A stretch of DNA of 64,000 bases from Aristolochia californica (GCA_029961685.1 JARWKL010000015.1:17296801-17360800); one strand, 5' to 3'; counted from the first letter of the stretch, positions 40,945-53,705 are shown. Numbers and translations are program-made. Notes: generated by a model from the sequence alone, not told the origin.

Positions 40945-41379
40945 TTTCCAGTGTTAGTGCCCCAAAGTAAGAAAAATATAAAAAACTAGAAAATGAGTAA
41001 CTTATAAGAGTATAGTTAATTCTAACATAATATTTAAACCCCAAATTAGGTAAAAAAAACATGATTACAACACAAATAATTAATTTAATGTATAATTAAA
41101 ATAAATTAATATATTAATTAATTAAATTAGATATTATATTATTTAATGATTGCAATTTATTATACATGAATACAATAATTACATGAGCCAATTAACTGTG
41201 TACATGATTAATTATAAAAAATAAAAAAATAAACAGGAAAATTTGATCAAATGCTAACTTTAACACACTATATTTTTACGTATTATTGCATCGTCTAGAG
41301 GAAAAACAGGCAGAGAATAGGATTTGCAAGCTTTTTTTTTTATTTTATAAAAATGACATGTGCGAAACTCTCATGTGTG

Positions 41380-41800
41380 AACTGCATGTGCGAGTTCGCA
41401 CGTTGTACAGGATGAAACGTCGAGGGGGGAAAATAATCTCCCCCCCTCAACTTAGGTATCCGAACTTTAGGTATCCGGGGGTTCTGTGCCATTCCGGCGA
41501 CAGCGGTGGCCGGCTGATTTGACGGTGGCAATAGGCGGTGGTAGGGAGTGACAACGACGAGAGAGGGTCTAGAGCTGCCGCTCTAGTTTGGGTACGACGA
41601 GGTGAGGGCAACGTCACGGAAGTCGATGGCGACGACGATGAGAGGCAGAGAAGGCGATGAGCGGGGAAAGGATTAGGTGCAGCGGCGACGGAAGGAGCAC
41701 CTACGGTGAGAGGGAGAAGGGAGATGGAGGCCGAGAGAAGGAGAAGGGATAAGGCAGATGGAGAACCTGGCTCTGCTCGCGCTCGGCTCGTTAACCTAAA
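41380..41800. other. GC-rich, CpG-rich segment inside hAT copy 1
   Basis: This block contrasts sharply with the AT-rich flanks. It contains frames on both strands (41286-41522 plus, 41340-41531 minus, 41447-41932 minus, 41706-41936 plus), none with a recognisable domain. The longest, 161 codons on the minus strand, is Ser/Pro/Arg/Leu-rich and its start lies in satellite sequence, so I do not call it a gene. It could be the 5' part of the element or captured host DNA. Confidence 0.5.
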
Positions 41801-41888
41801 CAAGCCCATTTCTGAGTTCGAGTTCGGCTCGAGCTCGATATATAACGAGTCGAACCGAACCGAACACGAGCCGCTCGTGAGCCAGCTC

Positions 41889-41907
41889 GGTTCGAAGCCA
41901 CCCCTAG
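41889..41907 (-). repeat. Right terminal repeat end of hAT copy 1
   Basis: The plus strand ends CCACCCCTAG, followed by 'tttcagcc' of satellite. Read inward on the minus strand this is a TAGGGGTGG-type hAT end. The partner end on the left is not found, so an 8-bp target duplication cannot be confirmed. Confidence 0.55.
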
Positions 41908-43421
41908 TTTCAGCCATGCATATCCACCACATTTAAAACATGTTAGGATCAATTAGAAATCTCTTTCTTAAAAAATTCCACCAAACAATTAGGGGTTGTA
42001 CAAGTGGAATTTCCCAAACATGGATAAAAAAACTTTGTTGTTCATCTTTAGTGCTTGAAATAATTTTCTTCACTTGCATTTACTAGAGTTTTCAATTTTT
42101 TGAATACATAAACTCTAAAATTTTCATTTTTTTGTGATCTATTTGCCTTATCTTTTGTTTTACGAGAAAAATGAGAGAGTGAAAACTCAAGTTTGGATTT
42201 GAAAAAAAATTGAACATCCAAAATGGAAATGCACAAATGATGAAAGAGATAATTCCTAAAAGAATCTATGATGTAGGAATGACTTAGATAAGGATAGTAA
42301 ACTCTTTTAGTGTTTTATATATTGGGTTTTGCAATCATCGGAAGAGGGGGGCCGAGGCATTTTTAATTGAGTGTTGACTCCCAAACCATAAGTCATTTGT
42401 AACAAAATTATTGCCATTACACATTATTAATCATCAAAAACATTTACGATGATCTATGATTGTTAGGTGCGCTTTTTGTAAAATAGAAAAAAAGTGGGTT
42501 GTTTGGCTCTGGTAAATAACCCACCGCACGTTAACTTGAGATAATTCCAAAAAGTATCTGTGATTTTTAAGGATTTTAAACTATTTTAGTTTTTTATATA
42601 TTGGGTTTTGCAATCATCGGAAGAGGGGGGGGGGAGGCATTTTTAACTGAGTGTTGACTCCAAAACCATAAGTCATTTCTAACAAAAATTATAGTCCAAT
42701 CAAAACATTTACGATGATCTATGATTGTTAGGTCCGCTTTTTATAAAATAGGCAAAAAGTGGGTTTTTTGGCTCTAGTAAATATCCCACCACACGTTAAC
42801 TTGACAATTTTTTTTTTCTTCTCCTTGAAATATTTAGATCATTCGGTCATTTGCATCTTCAACATGTTTCTGGCATGCATATCCACCACATTTAAAACAT
42901 GTTAGAATCAATGAGAAATCTCTTTCTCCTAAAATTTCACTAAGCTATTTAGGGGTTGTACTAGTGGAATTCCCAAACATGGATAACAACAAAACATTGG
43001 TGTTCATTTTTAGTGCGTGAAATAAATTTCTTAACCTACATTTATTTTAGTTTTCAATTTTTGGCATACATAAACACTAAAATTTTTATTTTGTTATGAT
43101 TTATTTGCTTTATCTTTTTATTTACGAGAAAAATGAGAGAAAGAAAACTCAAGTTTGGATTTGAAAAAAAATTGAACATCCAAATGGAAGTGCACAAATG
43201 CTAAGAGTGATAATTCCAAATAGAATCTGTGATTTTTAAGAATTGTAAACTCTTTTAGTTTTTAATATATTGGGTTTCGCAATAATCAAAAAAGGGGGCG
43301 GCGAGGCATTTTTAACTGAGTGTTGACTCCCAAACCATGAGTCATTTCTAACTAAAATTATAGCCGTTACACATCATTAATCGATAAAAAAATTTACGAT
43401 GATCTATGATTGTTAGGTCCG

Positions 43422-43444
43422 CTTTTTGTAAACTAGGCAAAAAG
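43422..43444. repeat. Conserved 7-bp inverted repeat of the monomer (example)
   Basis: CTTTTTG (43422-43428) and CAAAAAG (43438-43444) flank a 9-base spacer. The pattern recurs in most monomers and is the unit that has multiplied into the 33-bp minisatellite at 46462. Confidence 0.75.
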
Positions 43445-45627
43445 TGGGTTGTTTGGCTCTAGTAAATATCCCTCCGCACGTTGACATGAGAATTTAATTT
43501 TTTCTACTCCGTGAAATTTTTGGATCATTAGGTTATTTGCATCATCAACATGTTTCAGACATGCATATCCACCACATTTAAAACATGTTAGGAACAATTA
43601 GAAATCTTTTTCTTATAAAATTCCACCAAGCTATTAGGGTTTGTACTAGTGGAATTTCCCAAACGTAGATAACAAAACTTTGGTGTTCATTTTTTGTACC
43701 TGAAATAATTTTCTTCACATACATTTATTATTGCTTTCAATTTTTTGCATACATAACCTCTAAATTTTTTATTTTTTTGTGATTTATTTGCCTCATCTTT
43801 TTGTTTACGAGAAAAATGGGAGCGTGAAAACTCGAGTTTGGATTTGAAAAAAAATGCACTTCCAAAATGGAAATGCACAAATGCTGAGAGCGATCATTCC
43901 AAAAAGAATCTGTGATTTTTAAGGATTGTAAACTCTTTTAGTTTTTTATGTATTGGGTTTCGCAATCATCGAAAGAGGGGGGTGAGGCATTTATAACTGA
44001 GTGTTGAATCCCAAACAATAAGTCATTTCTAACAAAAATTATAGCCGTTACACATCATTAATCGATCAAAACAATTACGATCATCTGTGATTGTTAAGTC
44101 CTCTTTTTGCAAAATAGGCAAAAATTGGGTTGTTTGGCTCTTGTAAATATCCCACCGCACGATAACTTGAGAATTTAATTTTTTCTACTCGAAATTTTTT
44201 TATCATTAGCTCATTTGCATCTTCAACATGTTTCAGGCATGCATATCCACCACATTTAAAACCTGTTAGGATCAATTAGAAATCTTTGAAAAGGATAGTA
44301 AACTCTTTTAGTTTTTTATATATTGGGTTTCACAATCATCGGAAGAGGGGGGGCGAGGCATTTTTAATTGAGTGTTGACTCCCTAACCAAAAGTCATTTC
44401 TAACAAAAATTATAGCCATTACAGATCATTAATCGATCAAAACATTTACGATGATCTATGATTTTTAGGTCAACTTTTTGTAAAATAGGCAAAAATTGGG
44501 TTGTTTGGCTCTGGTAAATATCCCACCGCACGTTAAATTGAAAATATTAGTTTTTCTACGCGAAATTTTTTTATCATTAGGTCATTTGCATCCTCAATAT
44601 GTTTCAGGCATGCATATCCACCACATTTAAAACATGTTAGGATCAATTAGAAATCTCTTTCTTATAAAATTCCCCCAAGCAATTAGGGGTTGTACAAGTG
44701 GAATTTCCCAAACATGGATAAAAAAAACTTTGGTGGTCATCTTTAGTCCGTGAAATAATTTTCTTCACTTGCATTTATTTGAGTTTTAAATTTTTTGCAT
44801 CCCTAAACTCTAAAATTTTCATTTTGCTGTGATCTATTTGCTTTATCTTTTGTTTTACGAGAAAAAGGAAGAGTGAAAACTCAAGTTTGGATTTGAAAAA
44901 AAATTGAACATCTAAAATGGAAAAGCACAAATGATGAGAGAGCTAATTCCAAAAGAATCTTTGATTTTTAAGGATTGTAAACTCTTTTAGTCATTTCTAA
45001 AAAAAAATTATAGTCGTTACACATCATTAATCGATCAAAACATTTCTGATGATCTATCATTGTTAGGTTCACGCTTTGTTAAATAGGCAAAAACTCAGTT
45101 GTTTGGCTCAGGTAAATATCCAACCGCACGTTAACTTGAGAATTTAATTTTTTCTACACTATGAAATTTTTGGATCATTAGGTCATTTGCATCTTCAACA
45201 AGTTTCAGGCATGCATATCCACCACATTTAAAACATGTTAGGATCAATAAGAAATCTCTTTCTTATAAAATTCCACCAAGCTATTAGGGGTTGTACTAGT
45301 GGAATTTCCCATACTTGGATAACAAAACTTTGGTGTTCATTTTTAGTGCGTGAAACAATTTTCTTCACTTACATTTTTTATAGTTTTCAATTTTTTGCAT
45401 CCATAAACTCTAAAATTTTCTTTTTGTTGTGATCTATTTGCCTTATCTTTTTGTTTACGAGAAAAATGGGAGAGTAAAAACTCAAGTTTGGATTTGAAAA
45501 AAAATTGAACATCCAAAATTGAAATGCACAAATGCTGAGAGATATAATTCCAAAATGAACCTGTGATTTTTAAGAATTTTAAACTATTTTAGTTTTTTAT
45601 ATATTGGGTTTTGCAACCATCGGAAGA

Positions 45628-45643
45628 GGGGGGGGGGGGGGGG
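45628..45643 (+). repeat. Poly-G tract, 16 bases
   Basis: Uninterrupted G run followed by 'ctcgtggcattttt', at the usual monomer position. It lies close to the right edge of higher-order block copy 1. Confidence 0.9.
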
Positions 45644-45649
45644 CTCGTG

Positions 45650-47150
45650 GCATTTTTAACTGAGTGTTGACTCCCAAACCACAAGTCATTTCTAACAAAA
45701 ATTATTGCCGTTAGACATCATTAATCGATCAATTTACGATGATCTATGACTGTGAGGTGTTCTCTTTGTAAAATTGGCAAAAAAAAAGGGTTGAATGGCT
45801 CTGGGAAATATCCCAGCACACGTTAACTAGAGAATTTTATTTTTTCTACTCTTTGAAATTTTTGGATCATTAGGTAATTTGCATCTTCAACATGTTTCAG
45901 GCATGGATATCCACCAAATTTAAAACCTCTTAGGATTCAATTAGAAATCTCTATCTTATAAAATTCCACCAAGGTATTAGAGGTTGTACTAGTGGAATTT
46001 CCCAAACATGGATAACCAAACTTTGGTGTTCATTTTTAGTGTGTGAAATAATTTTCTTCACCAACATTATTTATAGTTTTCAATTTTTTGCGTACATAAA
46101 TTCTAAATTTTTCATTTTGTTGTGATCTTTTTGTCTTATCTTTTTATTGACGAGAAAAATGGGAGAAAGAAAACTCAAGTTTGGATTTGAAAAAGAATTG
46201 AACATCCAAAACAGAAATGCACATATGCTGAGAGAGATAATTCCAAAAAGTATCTGTGATTTTTAAGGATTGTAAGCTCTTTTTGTTTTTTATATTGGGT
46301 TTTGCAATCATCGGAAGAAGGGAGGGGGGGGGGTTTGGTGCCAAGGCAAATTTAAAATGAGTGTTGACTCCCAAACCGTAAGTCATTTGTACCAAAAATT
46401 ATAGTCGTTACACATCATTAACCGATCAAAACATTTACGATGATCAAAGATTGTTAGGTCCGCTTTTTGTAAAATATGCAAAAAGTGGGTTTTAGCTTTT
46501 TGTAAAATATGCAAAAAGTGGGTTTTAGCTTTTTGTAAAATATGCAAAAAGTGGTTTTTAGCTTTTTGTAAAATATGCAAAAAGAGGGTTTTCGTAAATA
46601 TCCCACCACACGTTAACTTGAGAATTTAGTTTTTTCTACTCCTTGAAATTTTGGATCATTTGGTCATTTGCATCTTCTACATGTTTCTCGTATGCATATC
46701 CACCACATTTAAAACATGTTAGGATCAATTAGAAATATCTTTCTTATAAAATTCCACCAAGCTATTAGGGGTTGTACTAGTGGAATTTCCCAAACAGGGA
46801 TAAACAAACTTTTGAGTTCATTTTTAGTGGGTTAAATAATTTTCTTCACTTAAATTTATTATAGTTTTCAATTGTGGATAAATAAACTCTAAAATTTTCA
46901 TTTTGTTGTAATATATTTGCCTTATCTTTTGTTTTACAAGAAAAATGGGAAAGTGAAAACTCAAGTTTGGATTTAAAAAGAAAATTAACATCCAAAATGG
47001 AAATGCACAAATACTGAGAGAGATAATTCCAAAAAGTATCTGTGATTTTTAAGGATTGTAAACTCTTTTAGTTTTTTATATATTGGGTTATGCAATCATT
47101 AGAAGATGTGGAGGGAGGCGAGGCATTTTTAACTGAGTGTTGACTCCCAA
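45650..47150 (+). repeat. Two-monomer higher-order repeat, copy 1
   Basis: A diverged monomer ('gttagacatcattaatcgatc', 'gtgaggtgttctctttgtaa', 'gggttgaatggctc', 'gttaactagag', 'cctcttaggattc') is followed by a second type ('ttctcgtatgcatatcc', 'gggataaacaaac', 'caattgtg'). The same pair repeats at an offset of about 1470 bp. This copy holds four units of a 33-bp minisatellite. Confidence 0.8.
46462..46593 (+). repeat. 33-bp minisatellite, four units
   Basis: Units start at 46462, 46495, 46528 and 46561, each beginning GCTTTTTGTAAAATATGCAA. The unit is built on the CTTTTTG..CAAAAAG inverted repeat that ordinary monomers contain once. The repetitive frame at 46383-46580 minus (HFLHILQKAKT repeats) is a by-product. 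Confidence 0.9.
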
Positions 47151-48530
47151 ACCACAAGTCATTTCTAACAAAAATTATAGCCGTTAGACATCATTAATCG
47201 ATCAATTTACGATGATCTATGACTGTGAGGTGTTCTCTTTGTAAAATTGGCAATAAAATAGGGTTGAATGGCTATGGAAAATATCCGAGCACACGTTAAC
47301 TAGAGAATTTTATTTTTTCTACTCTTTGAAATTTTTGGATCTTTCGGTCATTTGCATCTTCAACATGTTTCAGGCATGGATATCCACCACATTTAAAACC
47401 TCTTAGGATTCAATTAGAAATCTCTATCTTATAAAATTCCACCAAGGTATTAGAGGTTGTACTAGTGGAATTTCCCAAACATGGATAACCAAACTTTGGT
47501 GTTCATTTTTAGTGTGTGAAATAATTTTCTTCACCAACATTATTTATAGTTTTCAATTTTTTGCGTACATAAATTCTAAATTTTTCATTTTTTTGTGATC
47601 TTTTTGTCTTATCTTTTTATTGACGAGAAAAATGGGAGAAAGAAAACTCAAGTTTGGATTTGAAAAAGAATTGAACATCCAAAATAGAAATGCACATATG
47701 CTCAGAGAGATAATTCCAAAAAGTATATGTGATTTTTAAAGATTGTAAACTCTTTTTGTTTTTTATATTGGGTTTTGCAATCATCAGAAGAAGGGGTGGG
47801 TGTGGGGGGGGGGGAGGGGTTGGTGCCGAGGCAAATTTAAAATGAGTGTTGACTCCCAAACCATAAGTCATTTGTACCAAAAATTATAGTCATTACACAT
47901 CATTAACCGATCAAAACATTTACGATGATCAATGATTGTTAGGTCCGCTTTTTGTAAAATATGCAAAAAGTGGGTTTTAGCTTTTTGTAAAATATGGAAA
48001 AATAGGGTTTTCGTAAATATCCCACCGCACGTTAACTTGAGAATTTAGTTTTTTCTACTCCTTGAAAATTTTGGATCATTTTGTTATTTGCATCTTCTAC
48101 ATGTTTCTCGTATGCATATCCACCACATTTAAAACATGTTAGGATCAATTAGAAATATCTTTCTTATAAAATTCCACCAAGCTATTAGGGGTTGTACTAG
48201 TGGAATTTCCAAAACAGGGATAAACAAACTTTTGAGTTCATTTTTAGTGCGTTAAATAATTTTATTCACTTAAATTTATTATAGTTTTCAATTGTGCATA
48301 CATAAACTCTAAAATTTTTATTTTGTTGTAATATATTTGCCTTATCTTTTGTTTTACGAGAAAAATGGGAAAGTGAAAACTCAAGTTTGGATTTAAAAAT
48401 AAAATTAACATCCAAAATGGAAATGCACAAATACTGAGAGAGATAATTCCAAAAAGTATCTGTCATTTTTAAGGATTGTAAACTCTTTTAGTTTTTTATA
48501 TATTGGGTTATGCAATCATCAGAAGACGTG
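47151..48530 (+). repeat. Two-monomer higher-order repeat, copy 2
   Basis: The same ordered pair of monomer types as 45650-47150, with near-identical private variants. The embedded 33-bp minisatellite has only two units here. Confidence 0.8.
47947..48012 (+). repeat. 33-bp minisatellite, two units
   Basis: The counterpart of 46462-46593 in the next dimer, with units starting at about 47947 and 47980 and the second one degenerate. The copy-number difference shows expansion or contraction after the dimer duplicated. Confidence 0.85.
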
Positions 48531-48532
48531 GA

Positions 48533-48551
48533 GGGGGGGGGGGGGGGGGGG
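48533..48551 (+). repeat. Poly-G tract, 19 bases
   Basis: Uninterrupted G run at the end of the second dimer repeat, followed by 'ttgtgggatatttttttaac'. Confidence 0.9.
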
Positions 48552-51500
48552 TTGTGGGATATTTTTTTAACTGAGTGTTGACACCCAAACCTTAAGTCAT
48601 TTCTAAAAAAAATTATAGTCGTCACACATCTTTAATCGATCAAAATATTTATGATGATCTATGATTGTTAGGTCCAGTTTTTTTAAAATAGGCAAAAAAT
48701 TGGTTGTTGGGCTCTGGTAAATATCCCACCGCACGTTAACTTGAGATTTAAAATTTTTCTTCTCCTAGAAATTTTTGGATCATTAGGTCATTTGCATCTT
48801 CAACATGTTTCAGGCATGCATATCCACCCCATTTAAAACATGTTAGGATCAATTAGAAATCTCTTTCTTATAAAATTCCACCAAGCAATTAGGGGTTGAA
48901 CTAGTGGAATTTCCCAAACATGGATAAAACAAACTTTGGTGTTCATCTTTAGTCCGTGAAATAATTTTCTTCACTTGCATTTATTAGAGTTTTCAATTTT
49001 TTGCATACATAAACTCTAAAATTTTCATTTTGTTGTGATCTATTTGCCATATCATTTTATTTACAAGAAAAATGGGAGAGTGAAAACTCAAGTTTGGATT
49101 TGAAAAAAAATTGAACATCCAAAATGGAAATTCTCAAATGCTGAGAGCAATAATTCCAAAAAGTATCTTTGATTTTTTGGGAATGTAAACTCTTTTAGTT
49201 TTTTATATATTAGGTTTAGCGATCATCGGAAGAGGGGGGCGAAGCATTTTTAACAGAGTGTACACTCCCTAACCATAAGTCATTTCTAACAAAAATTATA
49301 GCCGTTACACGTTATGAATCGAGCAAAACGTTTACGATGATCTATGATTTTTGGGTCCGCTTTTTGTAAAATGACAAAAAGTGCGGTGTTTGGCTCAAGT
49401 AATTATCCCACAGCACATTAAATTCAGAATTTAATTTTTTCTACTCCTTGAAATTTTTGGATCATTAGGTCATTTGCATCTTCAACATGTTTCAGGCATG
49501 CATATCCACCACATTTAAAACATGTAAGGATCAATTAGAAATCTCTTTCTTATAAAGTTCCACCAAGTTATTAGGGGTTGTACTAGTAGAATTTCCCAAA
49601 CATGGATAACAAAACTTTGGTGTTCATTTTTAGTGCGTGTAATAATTTTCTTCACTTACATTTATTATAGTTTTCAATTCTTTGCATAAATAAACTCTAA
49701 AATTTTCATTTTGTGGTGATTAATTTGCCTTGTCTTATTATTTACGAGAAAAATGGGAGAGTGAAAACTCAAGTTTGGATTTGAAAAAAAATTGAAAATC
49801 CAAAATGGAAATGCACAAATGCTGAGAGAGATAATTGCAAAAAGTATCTGTTATTTTTAATCATTGTAAACTCTTTTAATTTTTTATATATTGGGTTTTT
49901 CAATCATCAGAAGAGGGGGGCGAGGCATTTTTAACTAGTCTTCACTCCCTAACCATAAGTCATTTCTAACAAAAATTATAGCCGTTACACATCAATAATC
50001 GATCAAAACATTTACGATGATCTATGATTATTAGGTCCGCTTTGTGTAAAATCGACAAAAAGTGGGTTGTTTGGCTAAGGTAAATATCCCACCGCACGTT
50101 AACTTGAGAATTTAATCTTTTTTACTCCTTGAATTTTTTTGATCTTTAGGTCATTTGCATCTTCAACATGTTTTAGGCATGCATCTCTACCACATTTAAA
50201 ACATGTAAGGTTCAATTAGAAATCTCTTTCTTATAAAATTCCAGCAAGCTATTAGGGGTTGTACTAGTGGAATTTCCCAAACATGGATAACAAAACTTTG
50301 GCGTTCATTTTTAGTGCATGAATTAATTTTCTTCACTTTTATTATAGTTTTCTATTTTTTACATACATAAACTCTAAAATTTTCATTTTGTTGTGATCTA
50401 TTTGTCTTATCTTTTTCTTTACGTGATAAAAGGAAGAGTGAAAACTCAAGTTTGGATTTGAAAAAAAATTGAACATCCAAAATGGAAATGCACAAATGCT
50501 GAGAGAGATAATTCCAAAAAGTGTCAGTGATTTTGAAGGATTGTAAACTCTTTTAGTTTTTTATTTATTGGGTTTTGCAATAATCGGAAGAGGGGGCGGT
50601 GAGGCATTTTAACTGAGTGTTGACTCCCAAACCATTAGTCACTTCTATATCCCACCGTACGTTAACTTGAGAATAAAATTTTTTCTACTCAAATTTTTTT
50701 GATCTTTAGGTCATTTGCATCTTCAACATATTTCAGGCATGCATATCTACCACATTTAAGACATGTTTGGATCAATTAGAAATCTATTTCTTATAAAATT
50801 CCACCAAGCTATTAGGGTTTGTACTAGTGGAATTTCCCAAACTTGGATAACAAAACTTTGGTGTTCATTTTGAGTGCGTGAAATAATTTTTTTCAGTTAC
50901 ATTTATTAAAGTTTTCAATTTTTTGCATACATAAACTCTTAAATTTTCATTTTGTTGAGATCTATGTGCCTTATCGTTTTGTTTACGAGAAAAATGGGAG
51001 TGTGAAAACTCAAGTTTGGATTTGAAAAAAAATCATCCAAAATGGAAATGCACAAATGCTGAGAGAGATAATTCCAAAAAGTAACAGTGATTTTTAAGGA
51101 TTGTAAACTCTTTGAGTCTTTTATATATTGGGTTTTTCTATCATCAGTAGAGCGGAGTGAGACATTCTTAACTAAGTGTTGATTCCCAAACCATAAGTCA
51201 TTTCTAACAAAAAGTATACCCATTACACATCATTAATCGATCAAAACATTTACGATGATCTATGATTTTTAGGTCCGCTTTGTGTCAAATATGCAAAAAG
51301 TGGGTTGTTTGGCTCAGGTAAATATCCCACCGCACTTTAACTTGAGAATTTAATTTTTCTACTCCTTGAAATTTTTTCATCTTTAGGTCATTTGCATCTT
51401 CAAAATTTTTAAGGCATGGATATCTAGAACATTTTAAACACGTTAGGATCAATTAGAAATATTTTTCTTATAAAATTCTAGTAAGCTATTAGGGTTTGTA

Positions 51501-51805
51501 CTAGTGGAATTTCCAAAACATGGATAACAAAACTTTGGTGTTCATTTTTAGTGCAAGAAATAATTTTCTTCACTTATATTTATTATTGTTTTCAATTTTT
51601 TGCATACATAAACTCTAAAATTTTCATTTTGTTGTGATCTATTTGCCTAATCTTCTTGTTTGCGAGAAAAATGGGAGAGTGAAAACTCAAGTTTGGATTT
51701 GAAAAAAATTGAACATCGAAAATGGAAATGCACAAATGTTGAGAAAGATAATTCCAAAAAGTATCTGTGATTTTTAAGGATTGAAAACTCTTTTAGTTTT
51801 TTATA

Positions 51806-52754
51806 TATTGAGTTTTGCAATCAACAGCAGAGGGGGGGCTAGGCATTTTTCACAGAGTATTGACTACCAAACCATAGGTCATTTCTAACCAAAATTATAG
51901 TCATTACACATCATTAATCGATCAAAACATTTACGATGATCAATGGTTGTTAGGTCCGCTCTCTTTAAAATAGGCAAAAAGTGGGTTGTTTAGCTCTGGT
52001 AAATATCCCAACGTACGTTAACTTGAGAATTTAATTTTTTCTACTCCTTGAAATTTTTGGATCATTAGGTCATTTGCATCATCAACATATTTCTGGAATG
52101 CTTATCCACCACATGTGAAACATGTTAGGATCAATTAGAAATCTCATTCTTATAAAATTCCTGCAAGCTACTAGGGCTTGTACTAGTGGATTTTCCCAAA
52201 CATAGATAATAAAACTTTGGTGTTCATTTCTTGTGCATGAAATAATTTTCTTCACAAACATTTATTATAGTTTTCAATATTTTGCATTCATAAACTCTAA
52301 AATTTTCTTTTTGTTGTGATCTATGTGCCTTATCTTTTTTTTTTTACGAGAAAAATGGGAGAGAAAAAACTCAAGTTTGGATTTGCAAAAAAATTGATCA
52401 TCCAAAATGCATATGCACAAATGCTAAGAGGGATGATTCCAAAAAGTATCTGTGATTTTTAAGGATTGTAAACTCTTTTAGTTTTTTATATATTGGGTTT
52501 TGCAATCATCGGAATAGGGGAGCGAGGCCTTTTTTACTGAGTGTTGACTCCCAAACCATAAGTCATTTCTAACAAAAGTTATTGTTGTTACACATCATTT
52601 ATCGATCAAAACATTGACGATGATCTATGATTGTTAGGTCTGCTTTTGGTAAAATAGGCAAAAAGTGGGTTGTTTGGCTCTGGTAAATATCCCATCGCAT
52701 ATTAACTTGAGAATTTCATTTTTTCTACACCTTGAAATTTTTGGATCATTAGGT
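51806..52754 (+). repeat. 952-bp out-of-phase tandem duplication, unit 1
   Basis: The unit runs from 'atatattgagttttgc' to 'ggatcattaggt', about 1.4 monomers. It is followed directly by a second copy, so the monomer phase is broken at the joint near 52754. Confidence 0.85.
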
Positions 52755-53705
52755 ATATATTGAGTTTTGCAATCAACAGAAGAGGGGGGGCTAGGCATTT
52801 TTCACAGAGTGTTGACTACCAAACCATAGGTCATTTCTAACCAAAATTATAGTCGTTACACATCATTAATCGATCAAAACATTTACGATGATCAATGGTT
52901 GTTAGGTCCGCTCTCTTTAAAATAGGCAAAAAGTGGGTTGTTTAGCTCTGGTAAATATCCCAACGTACGTTAACTTGAGAATTTAATTTTTTCTACTCCT
53001 TGAAATTTTTGGATCATTAGGTCATTTGCATCATCAACATGTTTCTGGAATGCTTATCCACCACATGTGAAACATGTTAGGATCAATTAGAAATCTCATT
53101 CTTATAAAATTCCTGCAAGCTATTAGGGCTTGTACTAGTGGATTTTCCTAAACATGGATAATAAAACTTTGTTGTTCATTTTTTGTGCATGAAATAAGTT
53201 TCTTCACAAACATTTATTATAGTTTTCAATTTTTTGCATTCATAAACTCTAAAATTTTCTTTTTGTTGTGATCTATGTGCCTTATCTTTTTTTTTACGAG
53301 AAAAATGGGAGAGAAAAAACTCAAGTTTGGATTTGCAAAAAAATTGATCATCCAAAATGCATATGCACAAATGCTAAGAGGGATGATTCCAAAAAGTGTC
53401 TGTGATTTTTAAGGATTGTAAACTCTTTTAGTTTTTTATATATTGGGTTTTGCAATCATCGGAATAGGGGAGCGAGGCATTTTTTACTGAGTGTTGACTC
53501 CCAAACCATAAGTCAATTCTAACAAAAGTTATTGTTGTTACACATCATTTATCGATCAAAACATTGACGATGATCTATGATTGTTAGGTCTGCTTTTGGT
53601 AAAATAGGCAAAAAGTGGGTTGTTTGGCTCTGGTAAATATCCCACCGCATGTTAACTTTAGAATTTCATTTTTTCTACACCATGAAATTTTTGGATCATT
53701 AGGTC
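52755..53705 (+). repeat. 952-bp out-of-phase tandem duplication, unit 2
   Basis: This repeats 51806-52754 with very few differences (for example 'agcagagg' in unit 1 against 'agaagagg' here). It then continues normally into 'catttgcatc'. The paralogous block at 38.1-39.0 kb has a single copy. Confidence 0.85.

Larger units (their letters stand above)
39751..41907 (-). mobile_element. hAT-type DNA transposon remnant, copy 1
   Basis: A non-satellite insertion of 2157 bp interrupts a monomer. Its right end reads, on the minus strand, CTAGGGGTGGCTTCGAACCG, close to the TAGGGGTG-type termini common in plant hAT elements. Both ends are rich in GAGC/GCTCG words (39760-39895 and 41765-41900), like the subterminal repeats of hAT elements. 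The interior encodes on the minus strand the C-terminal dimerisation domain of a hAT transposase (see 40686-40944). No matching left terminus is visible: satellite sequence runs directly into 'gcccgaac', so the left end appears truncated. The segment at about 40950-41280 is very AT-rich and 41380-41800 is GC-rich. Confidence 0.75.
35320..45545 (+). repeat. Higher-order block, copy 1 (satellite monomers plus hAT)
   Basis: This block is paralogous to 49135-60290. Shared private landmarks, in order, include 'gtttagcgatcatcgg' (35400 and 49213), 'acactccctaacc' (35443 and 49262), 'gagtcttttatatattggg' (37375 and 51113), 'ttgcaatcaacag' (38089 and 51814), the hAT element, the truncated monomer at 42548, the truncation near 44286 and the loss near 44990. 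Offsets are about 13.8 kb at the left end and 14.7 kb after the 952-bp duplication in copy 2. Boundaries are estimated by eye to within a few hundred bases. Confidence 0.8.

Noticed and set aside
39751..41907. Helitron, suggested by the CTAG end before a T
   Set aside because: There is no TC start after an A at the left junction and no clear 3' hairpin just inside CTAG. The interior encodes a hAT dimerisation domain, and the end reads as TAGGGGTGG, which fits hAT better.
41447..41932. 161-codon minus frame in hAT copy 1 as a gene
   Set aside because: Its start lies in satellite sequence beyond the transposon end. The matching region in copy 2 is split into differently placed frames, and the composition is low-complexity.
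46383..46580. Repetitive protein (HFLHILQKAKT units) as a repeat-protein gene
   Set aside because: It is the 33-bp minisatellite translated. Because 33 is divisible by three, the frame stays open by arithmetic. The sister dimer has only two units.
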